Positions 21,792 to 31,032 are shown, numbered from the stretch's first letter. The stretch is 64,000 nucleotides of DNA from Peribacillus sp. ACCC06369 (GCF_030348945.1 NZ_JAUCEN010000002.1:5270001-5334000), one strand, 5' to 3'. Notes: generated by a model from the sequence alone, not told the origin. Numbers and translations are program-made.

Positions 21792-22281
21792 TTTTTAACT
21801 GCTCAATATATTCATATGCCTCATCAATTTCTTCAAGCGTATATTTTTGTTTGCTTTTCAGCGTGAAAATTTTCTCGGTGACTTCTTCTTTTTCAAGCGT
21901 GTCAAAGTATAACACCGTTGAAACAAGCTCCAAAAACCGGGCATTCTGTTCGTTCATATCCAGTAAGCATGCCTCAAGAGCTGGCATCTCCACTTCCTGG
22001 ATGGATAGGAAATCCTGGCCGGCGTCCGTAATCGAATAACAATACTGATAATACCCTGCTTTTTTTTCCCTTACTTCATTCAAGTAACCCATTTCGCAGA
22101 GCTCTTCAATCCGCAAGGTCAACTCCTCCGAATATGGTCCGTAAAAGTGAAACTGAAACTTTTCATGAAATGGGAAGGACAGCTTCTTCGCGATATAAAC
22201 GATTTTTTGTAATTTTTTCCGACCCGAGATTTCACCGGCAGTAGAAATTGCATTGATAATGTTTGCATGATCCTTAAACAA
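21772..22281 (-). CDS. ywgA: YwgA family protein
   Basis: Predicted soluble protein of 169 aa, mostly helical. It resembles YwgA of B. subtilis, of unknown function: residues 8-65 (INAISTAGEISGRKKLQKIV onward, with the HFYGPYSEEL stretch) look like a winged-helix/Panacea-type domain. It starts at a TTG with GAGGAG about 9 bases upstream and follows ywfO by 32 bases, so the two form a unit. The stop codon falls inside the terminator stem. Confidence 0.83.
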   Translation of the reverse strand: MFKDHANIINAISTAGEISGRKKLQKIVYIAKKLSFPFHEKFQFHFYGPYSEELTLRIEELCEMGYLNEVREKKAGYYQYCYSITDAGQDFLSIQEVEMPALEACLLDMNEQNARFLELVSTVLYFDTLEKEEVTEKIFTLKSKQKYTLEEIDEAYEYIEQLKTKAKPN

Positions 22282-22313
22282 GGCTCGTCACTCCTCACCA
22301 AAAATGTACCACT

Positions 22314-23621
22314 TTAATCCGATAGCTCCAAAAGCTTACGAATCTGTTTTTTTATATTTTTCTTCGTAGATTCATCACGCAATAAATCTGCTGGATAATA
22401 CAACTTATGATCCGTTCTTCTTTTTCCTGAAATTGCATCGACAATTTCGGATTCACGCGATAATTCCCGAATTTCGCCATTATTTTTCAGCAAGTGAATC
22501 GGCAGTCTCTCCTCTTCCTCACCTGGCCGGTAAAAATCATACGGCAGATCCGATGAAGAATCTACGACGAGATAATAATCCGGATCGATGCCCGCCTTCT
22601 TGAATAAAGTCCTTAATTCCATCAATCTGTTCATTTGACTGTTCGATGGATGGAATTCCACATATTTAAATAGTTTACGGTTAACGAAGCGAGTGCATAA
22701 ATCTTTTAAAATCGCATCGTTTTCCTCTTCCCATGCTTCGAAATAATAGAGCATCACCGCTTCATCCATTTTCAAATAGTCCGTTAAAGTCACTTCTCCC
22801 TTGAACAATGAATAAAAATGGTGCGGTTCTTGAGCAAACTCATAACCGGATTCATATAAATGTTTCGCCCTATGTAGAATCTTGGTAAGTATGACCTCCG
22901 CACTTCTCGTAACTGGATGGAAATAAACCTGCCAATACATTTGGTAGCGACTCATGATATAATCCTCAACCGCATGCATCCCGCTTTGTTTTATGACGGC
23001 ATGTTCTTCCCTGGGCCTCATTACACGCAAAAGCCTTTCCATATCGAAATGTCCATAACTCACGCCAGTGAAGTAAGCATCACGCTGTAAATAGTCCATT
23101 CTATCAGCATCGATCTGACTTGAAATCAGGCTGACTACTAATTTGCCTTTATAGGTTTTCGCTATGACTTCTGCCACTTTTTTCGGGAAATCACGCCCTA
23201 CTCGAAGGAGGATCTTATTCACTTCCGTATCGCCGACGATTATCTGCTGCGTGAATTGCTCATGATCCAGGTCAAACACCTTTTCAAAAGAATGAGAGAA
23301 GGGACCATGGCCCAAATCATGCAGAAGGGCTGCACATAGGGATAGTAACCGTTCCTCAGGTTTCCACTCCGGTCTGCCCTCGAAAACATCATCGACGATT
23401 CTCCGAACTATCTCATATACTCCAAGCGAATGGCTAAGCCGACTATGTTCCGCACCATGAAAGGTTAAATAAGTCGTTCCCAGCTGTTTGATCCTTCGAA
23501 GACGCTGGAATTCCTTCGTTCCTATTAAATCCCATATAACCCGATCACGAACATGTATATATCGGTGCACCGGGTCCTTGAATACTTTTTCTTCTTGTAA
23601 TTTTTCGCCGGAATATTCCAT
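22314..23621 (-). CDS. ywfO: HD-domain phosphohydrolase YwfO
   Basis: Metal-dependent phosphohydrolase of 435 aa with an HD domain in the N-terminal half. The motif AALLHDLGHGPFSHSFE supplies His-Asp metal ligands, an upstream His is in GAEHSRLSHSLGVYE, and a later Asp is in SSQIDADRMDYLQRD. This is the dGTPase/SAMHD1-like layout, and the C-terminal half is family-specific. Bacillus homologues are described as nucleotide hydrolases; the substrate cannot be read here. A GAGGG site precedes the ATG. Transcribed ahead of ywgA. Confidence 0.88.
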   Translation of the reverse strand: MEYSGEKLQEEKVFKDPVHRYIHVRDRVIWDLIGTKEFQRLRRIKQLGTTYLTFHGAEHSRLSHSLGVYEIVRRIVDDVFEGRPEWKPEERLLSLCAALLHDLGHGPFSHSFEKVFDLDHEQFTQQIIVGDTEVNKILLRVGRDFPKKVAEVIAKTYKGKLVVSLISSQIDADRMDYLQRDAYFTGVSYGHFDMERLLRVMRPREEHAVIKQSGMHAVEDYIMSRYQMYWQVYFHPVTRSAEVILTKILHRAKHLYESGYEFAQEPHHFYSLFKGEVTLTDYLKMDEAVMLYYFEAWEEENDAILKDLCTRFVNRKLFKYVEFHPSNSQMNRLMELRTLFKKAGIDPDYYLVVDSSSDLPYDFYRPGEEEERLPIHLLKNNGEIRELSRESEIVDAISGKRRTDHKLYYPADLLRDESTKKNIKKQIRKLLELSD

Positions 23622-23763
23622 GAACTACCCTCTTTTTCATAATCTCGATGCACTCATTATAGCGTGTTTTGACAAAAAACCCTAACTTTCCCCTTTCTAG
23701 TAAGAGGGGTCATTTTGTAAGAAAACGGAAGTTCCCGTCGGGTTTAGTCTCGAAAATAAGGAA

Positions 23764-23800
23764 ATAAAAAATCACCGCAGTTTGTTGAATCTGGGTGATG
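23764..23800 (-). terminator. Terminator after the DUF1450 gene
   Basis: ATCACC / GGTGAT stem with a 17-base loop, then TTTTTTA on the minus strand. Weak but well placed. Confidence 0.5.
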
Positions 23801-23858
23801 AACAGCTTGTTCCATTTATCAAAAGCAAACAATCCACTCCAACTATATCTCATGGATC

Positions 23859-24080
23859 CTACTTTAGTTTTTTATTGATTTTATCTAGTAACTCGTCTTC
23901 TGTCGGTGCAGCAACTGGACGGTTATTGACGAAGGCAAATGATTTCTTTCTGCCAGGACCGCAATAGGATTGACAGCCCACTTCAATTTTCGCGTCGGGA
24001 TCAAGCTTTTCAAGACGGGGGATCAATGTTTTGATGTTTACCGCCAAGCAGTCATCACACACTCTGAATTCATTGGACAT
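23859..24080 (-). CDS. DUF1450 (YuzB-like) small cysteine protein
   Basis: Soluble protein of 73 aa matching the DUF1450 family. It has paired cysteines, CDDC near residue 8 and [20 protein letters not shown] in the middle, which may bind metal or form disulfides. The family has a thioredoxin-like outline but no known activity. GGAGG directly abuts the ATG at 24080, which is unusually close. A TTG eleven codons upstream is the alternative, so the exact start is uncertain. It lies between ywfO and rsfA, divergent from rsfA. Confidence 0.8.
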   Translation of the reverse strand: MSNEFRVCDDCLAVNIKTLIPRLEKLDPDAKIEVGCQSYCGPGRKKSFAFVNNRPVAAPTEDELLDKINKKLK

Positions 24081-24255
24081 CCTCCGGTACCATCCTTTCC
24101 ATGACAAACTATTTTTCTTTCCATTTATATGACTAAAAGGTATTTTACCGTTTCTACTTATGAATATCAAGAGGGCTGGATGATGTGAAAAGGAAAGGGC
24201 AGCCGCTAGCAAATGATGTAATTAATCAAAAAACTAGTATCCTTTCAACCTTTTT

Positions 24256-24285
24256 GTATAAAAAATCCAAATTTTGTCCAAAATG
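24256..24285 (+). promoter_or_regulatory. Weak sigma-F-like promoter of rsfA
   Basis: GTATA, a 15-base spacer, then GTCCAAAATG. The -35 fits the sigma-F type; the -10 fits only partly. Listed because rsfA of B. subtilis is a forespore gene. Confidence 0.25.
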
Positions 24286-24371
24286 CTAGTAGAACACTCC
24301 ATAAATCACTGCCACACGATATTTTATATAGTTATTTATTTTAAAAGTTACCAGAAAGGGAGTATGTAGAA

Positions 24372-25118
24372 ATGAAGGTTCGTCAAGACGCCTGGACAGA
24401 AGAAGATGATTTGCTTTTGGCAGAAACGGTATTGCGCCATGTGCGAGAAGGCAGCACTCAGCTAAATGCATTTGAAGAGGTAGGAGATAAGTTGAATCGC
24501 ACCTCTGCCGCATGCGGATTCCGCTGGAATGCAGTTGTCCGCCATAATTATGATAAAGCGCTATCCCTTGCCAAGAAACAGCGTAAGCAACGGCAAAGGA
24601 TTCTTGGAAAAGATCAAGGAGGGAAAAAACGGCTTCTTTATACACCGCCGTCCCCAACGATTTCGGACATAGTGGTTTCTCAAGTACAAGAAGAGGAACT
24701 AGACTTGCAATCCGAAGTCGATACCACCAATTATGAAGCAGCAGAAGAATTCGTTGTGGCTGAAGCTCTCGCTCCTAAGCCACAGAACACTCCAGTAACT
24801 TTGGAAAAAGCCATGAACCTAGATACCGTCATCGCGTATTTGGAATCTATGAATGGCCGTATGCTTCAAGCCGAAGTATTAAAAACCGAAAATGAAAGAT
24901 TGAAGCTCGAAATTAAAGGACTGAAAAAGCGAAACGAAGATTTGGAGAATAAAATCAGCCACTTAGAACAAAACAGCGGCTTGATGCAGGAAGATTATGA
25001 AACTTTGATGAATATCATGAACCGAGCAAGAAAGCTGGTCTTGTTAGAAGAAGAGGAACGTCCGGCAACTAAGTTCAAGATGGACCGGAATGGAAATTTG
25101 GAAAAAATGGCTGAGTAA
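24372..25118 (+). CDS. rsfA: RsfA family prespore transcription regulator
   Basis: DNA-binding regulator of 248 aa. The N-terminus (about 5-60) is a Myb/SANT-like helix-turn-helix (DAWTEEDDLLLAETVLRHV, then SAACGFRWNAVVRHNY) typical of RsfA. A variable acidic linker follows, then a strong coiled coil (about 155-215, LKTENERLKLEIKGLKKRNE) that suggests a dimer. In B. subtilis RsfA modulates the sigma-F regulon in the forespore. It stands alone, with GGGAG about 9 bases before the ATG and its own terminator. Confidence 0.9.
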   Translation: MKVRQDAWTEEDDLLLAETVLRHVREGSTQLNAFEEVGDKLNRTSAACGFRWNAVVRHNYDKALSLAKKQRKQRQRILGKDQGGKKRLLYTPPSPTISDIVVSQVQEEELDLQSEVDTTNYEAAEEFVVAEALAPKPQNTPVTLEKAMNLDTVIAYLESMNGRMLQAEVLKTENERLKLEIKGLKKRNEDLENKISHLEQNSGLMQEDYETLMNIMNRARKLVLLEEEERPATKFKMDRNGNLEKMAE

Positions 25119-25189
25119 TTTGATAATGTGGGGTTCAGTTACATAGATCAACCACATGCTAAAGGCCATTCACCCATGTTTATCCGAAA

Positions 25190-25216
25190 AAGGGAGCCAA
25201 CAAGGCTCTTTTTTTC
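25190..25216 (+). terminator. Terminator of rsfA
   Basis: GAGCC (25194-25198) pairs with GGCTC (25204-25208), followed by T7. Short stem but a clear T-run. Confidence 0.75.
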
Positions 25217-25325
25217 ATGGCCAAGAAAAAAGGATAAAATCGTCCAAGGATGTTCGGTGATTATACCTCTGCTGCCTATCATACAGTCCCTTTTACAGTT
25301 TCAGTGAATGCTAAAGTCGTATTAC

Positions 25326-25366
25326 ATGCAAAAGGCCGTCCCTGACACAGGAACAGCCTTTTGCAT
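25326..25366 (-). terminator. Terminator of lipL
   Basis: Long hairpin: outer stem TGCAAAAGGC / GCCTTTTGCA and inner stem GTTCCTG / CAGGGAC. It lies directly after the lipL stop. The T-run is part of the stem. Confidence 0.65.
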
Positions 25367-25367
25367 A

Positions 25368-26216
25368 TCAATCCTTTATTGAATCGAATACTTTATCATT
25401 GCGTTCCACCACTCTTGTCAAGTATGCCTCATATAACGGCCATTCCTGAACAGAAAGAGTGTCAGAGAATATCTTTCCGCTATGTTCCTTCAAGACATGA
25501 AGGAATCTGAGCATCACATCCTGAACACTCAATTGCACGCCCAATAATTCTGTAAGGGATGCCATTACCGAAGGGACGATATCAGGATAAACGAATTTGG
25601 TTTCTGCATTTCCTTTAGCTGCATCATAAAAACCCTTAACGAGACTGGCACGTTCAGCCCCGCTTCCATTAACACACAAATAGATTTGCACCGCTACGCC
25701 ATTACGAATCCTGCGTTGGGATATGCCCGCAAACTTCTGCCCATTTATACTTAAATCATAACTTCCAGGACAATAGGAACCGACGATTTCCCTTGCCTCC
25801 ATCGTGACTGGGAAATCGGAAAACATCAATTGGACAAGCTCCCACATCGCATCATATCCACGATTGATTTCAATTTTTCGCTCATTTTCAGGAAAAATGA
25901 GCGAAAAATTCAGGACCCCCTCATCCAGCACGACTGCCAGCCCTCCGGAATTCCTTACAATGGCCTGATGATCATGTTCTTTTAAATGATCCAAACCCTT
26001 TTTAAGGAAGGGCAACTTCGTATCCTGTATACCCAGGACGATGGTTCGATGGTGTACCCACGCTCTTGCTACGGCTGCTGATTTACCTGACCCTACGGAA
26101 GCGCAAAATGTATCATCCATCGCAAAGGACTCTAGAGCAGGAAACTGAGGTCCAACGGAGGATTGATCAATAACCCGCCACTCTTGTTGCATTAATAATG
26201 AATCTGTTTCACTCAT
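25368..26216 (-). CDS. lipL: Octanoyl-[GcvH]:protein N-octanoyltransferase LipL
   Basis: Amidotransferase that moves octanoate from lipoyl-GcvH to the E2 subunits of 2-oxoacid dehydrogenases. 282 aa, cofactor-transferase fold. The catalytic Cys149 is in [18 protein letters not shown], matching Cys150 of B. subtilis Lip[21 protein letters not shown] stretch (88-106) forms the acyl-binding part. Same neighbourhood as B. subtilis ywfL, next to pta, 34 bases downstream of it. Probably co-transcribed with pta. Confidence 0.93.
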   Translation of the reverse strand: MSETDSLLMQQEWRVIDQSSVGPQFPALESFAMDDTFCASVGSGKSAAVARAWVHHRTIVLGIQDTKLPFLKKGLDHLKEHDHQAIVRNSGGLAVVLDEGVLNFSLIFPENERKIEINRGYDAMWELVQLMFSDFPVTMEAREIVGSYCPGSYDLSINGQKFAGISQRRIRNGVAVQIYLCVNGSGAERASLVKGFYDAAKGNAETKFVYPDIVPSVMASLTELLGVQLSVQDVMLRFLHVLKEHSGKIFSDTLSVQEWPLYEAYLTRVVERNDKVFDSIKD

Positions 26217-26250
26217 ACGAATCTCCCTCTACTTTTTATCCTCAAGCGGC

Positions 26251-27237
26251 CTATTGATACTGCGCCACAATCCCCTGTGCCGCTGTAATGACTGCCAGCT
26301 TATATACATCCTCTTCGCTGCATCCCCTCGAAAGGTCATTTACAGGACGGTTCAGCCCCTGAAGGATCGGGCCGACCGCTTCGAAGCCACCCAAGCGCTG
26401 TACCATCTTGTAGCTAATGTTCCCTGCTTCGAGGCTTGGGAAAATAAAAACATTCGCATCCCCCTGAATAAGGGAATCCGGTGCTTTTTTTCTTGCTACC
26501 GAAGGAACAAAAGCCGCGTCAAACTGAAATTCCCCATCCAAAATGATTTCAGGATCCATTTCTTTTGCCAATTCGACGGCATCGACTACTTTTAGCGTCT
26601 CGGGTGATTTTGCCGACCCCTTCGTAGAAAAGCTCAACATAGCCACACGCGGTTCGATATCGAACATTAGTGCAGTCTTCGCACTTTCGATTGCGATTTC
26701 GGCCAGGTCCTGGGAATCAGGGTTTATATTTATCGCACAATCCGCGAAGACATATTTTTCTTCTTCCCGGACCATGATGAATACACCCGATGTTTTTTGG
26801 ACGCCTGGCTTTGTCTTGATGATCCTTAGGGCGGGGCGAACCGTATCGGCAGTCGAATGCGTTGCACCACTCACCATTCCATGTGCCAGTTTCATATGGA
26901 CGAGCATGGTTCCAAAATAGTTCTCATCCTTTAAGATTTCACGTGCTTGTATATCAGTCTCTTTACCTTCACGGACCTTCACAAACGCTTCAACCATTTC
27001 ATCCATCATGATATAATTCTTCGGATCATATATTTCGATTGCATCAAGGGAGATTTTCAAATCCTTTGCCTTCTCTTGAATCAACCCGATATCCCCGATC
27101 AATACAGGTGTCACCAGTTTAGCTTTGGCAAGCCTGCCTGCCGCTCCCAAAATCCGTTCATCCAACCCTTCTGGAAAAACGATCTTTAAATTATGCCCCA
27201 TAACTTTCGATTCCAAAATTTCAAATAAATCACTCAC
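26251..27237 (-). CDS. pta: Phosphate acetyltransferase
   Basis: Converts acetyl-CoA and phosphate to acetyl phosphate and CoA, the first step of acetate overflow. 328 aa, matching the short Bacillus-type enzyme. Signatures: LKIVFPEGLDERILGAAGRL near the start and SGATHSTADTVRPALRII in the middle. The frame is open to 27369, but AAGGAGG lies 8 bases before the GTG at 27237, whose product begins as in known Pta. The upstream 44 codons are therefore leader. lipL follows. It diverges from hemQ. Confidence 0.95.
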   Translation of the reverse strand: MSDLFEILESKVMGHNLKIVFPEGLDERILGAAGRLAKAKLVTPVLIGDIGLIQEKAKDLKISLDAIEIYDPKNYIMMDEMVEAFVKVREGKETDIQAREILKDENYFGTMLVHMKLAHGMVSGATHSTADTVRPALRIIKTKPGVQKTSGVFIMVREEEKYVFADCAININPDSQDLAEIAIESAKTALMFDIEPRVAMLSFSTKGSAKSPETLKVVDAVELAKEMDPEIILDGEFQFDAAFVPSVARKKAPDSLIQGDANVFIFPSLEAGNISYKMVQRLGGFEAVGPILQGLNRPVNDLSRGCSEEDVYKLAVITAAQGIVAQYQ

Positions 27238-27423
27238 TGGCTCTTCCTCCTTTTTTAGATACGTTTCCCCTGTTTTTCCTATATTTAACCATTCGGCAAG
27301 AATTCCATAGTCGTCTTCTTTTAAGAATACTCTAGCAGCTAGGTAAATTCCAGCCACTTTGGTCACCAACCATTCCGTAAATTTGAAATTTGTTTGAACA
27401 CCGAAAAACAGTGATGGTGTTTG

Positions 27424-27452
27424 CGGGTTGATATAAATTTCCTTATACTGAA
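27424..27452 (+). promoter_or_regulatory. Candidate promoter of hemQ
   Basis: TTGCGG and TATACT separated by 17 bases, about 45 bases upstream of the hemQ start. The -10 is good and the -35 moderate. Confidence 0.4.
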
Positions 27453-27496
27453 ACTATGATATATTAAAGTTATAATAAGACTTAGGAGTGATCGTA

Positions 27497-28246
27497 ATGA
27501 GTGAAGCAGCACAAACACTGGATGGCTGGTATTGTTTACATGACTTCCGTCTGATCGACTGGGCTTCTTGGAAAACCTTATCAAGTGACGAACGCCAATT
27601 GGCTATCTCAGAATTCCAAGGTTTACTGGATAAATGGAATATGACACAAAGCGACAACGAAGGCAGCCATGCCCTATATTCCATCGTTGGTCAAAAAGCG
27701 GACTTCATGCTAATGTTTGCCCGCCCAACCATGGAAGAATTGAATATAATTGAAAATGAATTCAACAAAACGAAGCTTGCCGAGTATACAATCCCCGCTT
27801 ATTCATACGTTTCCGTCGTGGAATTAAGCAATTACTTGGCAAGTGGAGATGGTGAGGACCCTTATCAGAACCCTCATGTTCGTTCTAGACTTTATCCGAT
27901 ACTTCCAAAAGCGAAACATGTATGCTTCTATCCAATGGACAAGCGTCGTGATGGAGATGATAACTGGTATATGCTTTCCATGGAAGAACGCAAAGGCTTA
28001 ATGCGTTCCCACGGCTTGATTGGCCGCAGTTATGCCGGTAAAGTAAAACAAATCATTTCCGGTTCTGTCGGTTTTGACGATTATGAATGGGGCGTTACAC
28101 TATTCGCGGATGATGTCCTTCAATTTAAAAAATTGATCTATGAAATGCGTTTTGATGAAGTGAGTGCACGATACGCTGCATTTGGTTCTTTCTTTGTAGG
28201 CAATATCCTGCCGGAAGAAAACGTACCTTCTTTCTTATACGTATAA
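27497..28246 (+). CDS. hemQ: Coproheme decarboxylase HemQ
   Basis: Last step of the coproporphyrin-dependent haem pathway of Firmicutes: decarboxylates coproheme III to haem b using peroxide. 249 aa, chlorite-dismutase fold. Tyr145 (CFYPMDKRR) and the proximal haem ligand His172 ([14 protein letters not shown]) fall at the positions known from Staphylococcus and Bacillus HemQ. The distal residue is Gln as in HemQ, not the Arg of true chlorite dismutases (WGVTLFADD region), so chlorite activity is unlikely. AGGAGTG 7 bases before the ATG sets the start. Confidence 0.95.
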   Translation: MSEAAQTLDGWYCLHDFRLIDWASWKTLSSDERQLAISEFQGLLDKWNMTQSDNEGSHALYSIVGQKADFMLMFARPTMEELNIIENEFNKTKLAEYTIPAYSYVSVVELSNYLASGDGEDPYQNPHVRSRLYPILPKAKHVCFYPMDKRRDGDDNWYMLSMEERKGLMRSHGLIGRSYAGKVKQIISGSVGFDDYEWGVTLFADDVLQFKKLIYEMRFDEVSARYAAFGSFFVGNILPEENVPSFLYV

Positions 28247-28253
28247 GACGATG

Positions 28254-28279
28254 AGCTTCCGGTTTCCGGAAGCTTTTTC
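28254..28279 (+). terminator. Terminator of hemQ
   Basis: Stem AGCTTCCGG / CCGGAAGCT with a 3-base loop, then T5, just after the stop. Confidence 0.88.
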
Positions 28280-28316
28280 CTTTTGCGTCCACTCCTTTTT
28301 ATTTTTCCCCATCTTT

Positions 28317-28346
28317 GGAATAAAACCAATGCATATCCCATACATT
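28317..28346 (+). promoter_or_regulatory. Sigma-E-like promoter upstream of gerQ
   Basis: GGAATA, a 16-base spacer, then CATACATT, which matches the sigma-E -10 consensus. gerQ is known as a sigma-E gene. The start codon is about 280 bases downstream, so the leader would be long. Confidence 0.4.
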
Positions 28347-28634
28347 TTCAATAGTGATGAATTTATTTTTTCACAGTCCCATTCAGCTTCAGGAAAATTT
28401 CCTGACTTCAGCGAGGTGAAGGAACGTTACTTCCATTCATTAGCAGACAAGAGGGTTCGACTTAAATCATGAACGGCAACCGTTACGTATCACTCAAATT
28501 CATTGTGGTTTTTTAAGCCACCCGGGGATTATCCAGAACTACCGGTCGCTATAAATCGCACTGTTTCTCCCATTCCACACTCTCGGATTGTCCAAATTCC
28601 ACAAAATCAAATAAACCTTTTAGGAGGGAATGCA

Positions 28635-29174
28635 ATGTCACAAAATAATCCTTATGGTAATTACCCGTACGGAGGAAGCCCCTATTACCCCTATGAAAAT
28701 AATGAGCCTAACCTGCGGCAGCAGAATCCTAACCCGCAACAGGGTTACCAGCAGCAAGCATACCAACAGCCACAAATGCCCACTAATGGAGGCACGCAAC
28801 AACAAGTGCCCATGACGATGAATGGAGGCACGCAACAACAAGTGCCCATGATGATGAACGGAGGCACTTCCGGACCACAGATACCTGGCATGCTACCGGT
28901 CGAAGCGTCGTACATCGAGAACATTTTGCGTTTGAATAAAGGGAAATTAGCCACTGTTTATACCACGTTTGAAAACAACACGGAATGGAATGCAGTGATC
29001 TTCAAAGGAATCATCGAGGCTGCAGGACGCGATCATTTGATCATAAGCGACCCTGAAACGGGAAAACGATACTTAATTCCGATGGTATACTTAGATTATG
29101 TAACGTTTGATGAGGAAATCGAATATGACTATCCATTTGGAGGCGCTGGGCTTGCCACCTATCCGCCAAGGTGA
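28635..29174 (+). CDS. gerQ: Spore coat protein GerQ
   Basis: Inner coat protein of 179 aa that holds cortex-lytic CwlJ in the spore and is cross-linked by transglutaminase. The N-terminal 80 residues are rich in Gln, Asn, Pro, Tyr and Gly (NPYGNYPYGG, PQQGYQQQAY) and include three copies of an NGGTQQQVPM-like repeat. The C-terminal 100 residues are the conserved globular part (GMLPVEASYIENILRLNKGK, TVYTTFENNTEWNAV, YLIPMVYLDYVTFDEEIEYD). AGGAGG 7 bases before the ATG at 28635 fixes the start; the open frame back to 28503 has no support. Same place as ywdL in B. subtilis. Confidence 0.94.
   Translation: MSQNNPYGNYPYGGSPYYPYENNEPNLRQQNPNPQQGYQQQAYQQPQMPTNGGTQQQVPMTMNGGTQQQVPMMMNGGTSGPQIPGMLPVEASYIENILRLNKGKLATVYTTFENNTEWNAVIFKGIIEAAGRDHLIISDPETGKRYLIPMVYLDYVTFDEEIEYDYPFGGAGLATYPPR
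28786..28872 (+). repeat. 33-bp tandem repeat inside gerQ
   Basis: Two nearly identical 33-bp copies and one partial copy (starting near 28786, 28819 and 28852) encode the Gln-rich 11-residue unit of GerQ. The glutamines are likely cross-linking sites. Confidence 0.85.
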
Positions 29175-29186
29175 AGAAACTTCCAT

Positions 29187-29230
29187 AAAGAAGAGCCTCA
29201 GAATCTATTTGATTTTGAGGCTCTTCTTTA
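29187..29230. terminator. Bidirectional terminator between gerQ and ywdK
   Basis: Stem AAAGAAGAGCCTCA / TGAGGCTCTTCTTT with a 15-base loop. Confidence 0.88.
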
Positions 29231-29280
29231 TTGGGGGGACTTTTCTAATTAAGCTGACCTAAGAAGATCAGCTGTCTTCA

Positions 29281-29649
29281 TTACAAGTATTTATATGCAG
29301 CAATGATCATTAGGACCCAAGCAACCAAGAATGAGACTCCGCCAAGCGGTGTGATTGCTCCCAGGACCTTGATTTGCGTAACGCTAAGAACGAATAGACT
29401 ACCGGAAAAAAGGATGATTCCTATTAGCATGAGCCAGCCGGACCAGTTGATTAGCGGACTTGAAATCTTCCCAGCCAATAAACCAAGCACTAATAAACCC
29501 ACCGCATGGAACATTTGATATTGAACAGCGGTTTGCCATGTTTCTAAATATTTATCAGGAATTTTCCCTTCCAGTCCGTGTGCACCGAATGCACCTAGTG
29601 CTACAGCAATAAACCCATTCAATGCACCTAAAATGATGAACAGTTTCAC
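29281..29649 (-). CDS. ywdK: DUF423 membrane protein (YwdK)
   Basis: Integral membrane protein of 122 aa with four hydrophobic helices. It opens with the DUF423 signature GALNGFIAVALGAFGAHGLE. The later stretch VLGAITPLGGVSFLVAWVLM is also typical. The function of the family is not known. It starts at a GTG with GGGGAG about 10 bases upstream. Follows ywdI on the same strand, as in B. subtilis (ywdK, ywdI and ung close together). Confidence 0.9.
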   Translation of the reverse strand: MKLFIILGALNGFIAVALGAFGAHGLEGKIPDKYLETWQTAVQYQMFHAVGLLVLGLLAGKISSPLINWSGWLMLIGIILFSGSLFVLSVTQIKVLGAITPLGGVSFLVAWVLMIIAAYKYL

Positions 29650-29674
29650 TATGATTTCGCTCCCCTACTCTAAT

Positions 29675-29932
29675 TTAAAAATCAAACAAGGATTCCCCAT
29701 TGGCTTCTTCCATTTTAACCGGTTCTACATTCGATGTAGCCGACATAACGGGCTGGCTCAATGTGATTGGCTTCGGGATGCTGATGTTCCCAGCCTTTTC
29801 ATCAACCATTACTTCACAAAGGGACTTAATGGCAATTACATACCCCTGCACCTTATCTTCTGAATTTGCCTGTTTCGCTTTCAAAACAAGCTCTTCGATT
29901 TTATCTAACATTTGTCTTGATGAAATATCCAC
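29675..29932 (-). CDS. ywdI: YwdI family small protein
   Basis: Soluble protein of about 85 aa. The first half is a predicted amphipathic helix (MLDKIEELVLKAKQ); the rest is Ser/Pro-rich and acidic, ending GESLFDF. It matches YwdI of B. subtilis in size, composition and position; no function is known. Two GTG codons compete: 29941 has no ribosome site, 29932 has GAGGTGG about 6 bases upstream, so I chose the latter. Confidence 0.75.
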   Translation of the reverse strand: MDISSRQMLDKIEELVLKAKQANSEDKVQGYVIAIKSLCEVMVDEKAGNISIPKPITLSQPVMSATSNVEPVKMEEANGESLFDF

Positions 29933-30014
29933 CTTTACCACCTCGTCTATTTACAGGTCAAAACTTTCATAACTAGCATAGCAAAAATCAGAGAAGAAAA
30001 CACCTTGCATATCC

Positions 30015-30200
30015 CTACTTTTTAATTGGCTTGGAGTGAAATTTCAAGCATGGTTGTCCTGAAGAACGAAAGACCTCAAGAGAGGGCAGGTTTGATGTTT
30101 TGAATTGAAACGCACGGCAGCCCTTTGGAAACCTGGGATCCCAAGTTATATAGAAATGACAGCACGCCATACAATTCACCCGTTCCTTTTTCTTGCCCAT
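30015..30200 (-). CDS. Small cysteine-rich protein coupled to ung
   Basis: The ATG at 30200 comes one base after the ung stop (TGA-T-ATG), so translation is probably coupled to ung. The 61-residue product begins with lysines and then has CMACCHFYITWDPRFPKGCR, a FQFKT stretch and SSGQPCLKF. The spacing of four or five cysteines suggests a zinc knuckle. The CxxC-HFYxTWDxxxPxGC pattern looks conserved to me, but I cannot name a family with certainty. The same frame stays open upstream through ung out of frame; that part is not coding. A role near uracil repair is inference from position only. Confidence 0.68.
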   Translation of the reverse strand: MGKKKERVNCMACCHFYITWDPRFPKGCRAFQFKTSNLPSLEVFRSSGQPCLKFHSKPIKK

Positions 30201-30201
30201 A

Positions 30202-30882
30202 TCATCGCTTCGAGATTTTCCAATCAATTGGGGATTCCCCCATTTCCACCAGCAACTGATTTGTTTTGGAAAAAGGTTTGCTGCCAAAGAAACCACGGGA
30301 GGCAGACAGCGGACTAGGATGGACGGACTTAATGATTCTATGACGGGTTTCATCAATCAAAGGGATTTTGGATTGAGCAGGTTTCCCCCACAGGATGAAT
30401 ACAACCGGTTTCGGACGTTCATTCAATAGGCGAATAACTTGATTCGTGAAATTTTCCCATCCTTTTCCTCGGTGTGAATGAGCCTCTCCCTCGCGGACAG
30501 TCAAGACTGTGTTCAATAGAAGCACCCCCTGTCCCGCCCATTCAACAAGGTAACCATTATCAGGAGCCTCATATCCTAGATCAGTGTGTAACTCTTTAAA
30601 GATATTTCTTAAAGAAGGCGGGATGCGAACCTCCGGCTTAACTGAAAAACTAAGGCCATGCGCTTGATCCTGGCCATGATAAGGGTCCTGTCCAAGGATG
30701 ACAACCTTTACGTCTTCATAAGAGGTATAGTGAAGCGCATTGAAGATATCATCTTGTTCCGGGTGAATGACTTGCTGACTGTACTCCTGCTTTATAAATT
30801 CCCTTAGCTCCTGGTAATATGTTTTTTTGAATTCCTCTTCCAATAGAGGCCACCAATCATTTGTTAATAACTGCTTTTCCAT
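30202..30882 (-). CDS. ung: Uracil-DNA glycosylase
   Basis: Removes uracil from DNA to start base excision repair. 226 aa, family 1. The water-activating motif is [20 protein letters not shown] (catalytic Asp in GQDPYHG). The uracil-pocket Asn is in [19 protein letters not shown]. The Leu-loop is [18 protein letters not shown]. Good ribosome site before the ATG. The tiny Cys-rich gene follows immediately. Confidence 0.97.
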   Translation of the reverse strand: MEKQLLTNDWWPLLEEEFKKTYYQELREFIKQEYSQQVIHPEQDDIFNALHYTSYEDVKVVILGQDPYHGQDQAHGLSFSVKPEVRIPPSLRNIFKELHTDLGYEAPDNGYLVEWAGQGVLLLNTVLTVREGEAHSHRGKGWENFTNQVIRLLNERPKPVVFILWGKPAQSKIPLIDETRHRIIKSVHPSPLSASRGFFGSKPFSKTNQLLVEMGESPIDWKISKR

Positions 30883-31032
30883 GTGCCACAGCCCCTTTCA
30901 ACCTTTTGAAACTATATTATATCAAACTAATCGCCTTACCTTTTTCCATAGATTAAGATTTATGTTTCTATATACCCCTATGTGGGAAAATAGATAGTTA
31001 GCAAGCAATTTATCCATGTTGGAGGATTCCCT

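Noticed and set aside
27238..27369. N-terminal extension of Pta
   Set aside because: AAGGAGG is placed for the GTG at 27237, and the product from there matches Pta in length and start.
28503..28634. N-terminal extension of GerQ
   Set aside because: AGGAGG precedes the ATG at 28635, and the GerQ family begins there.
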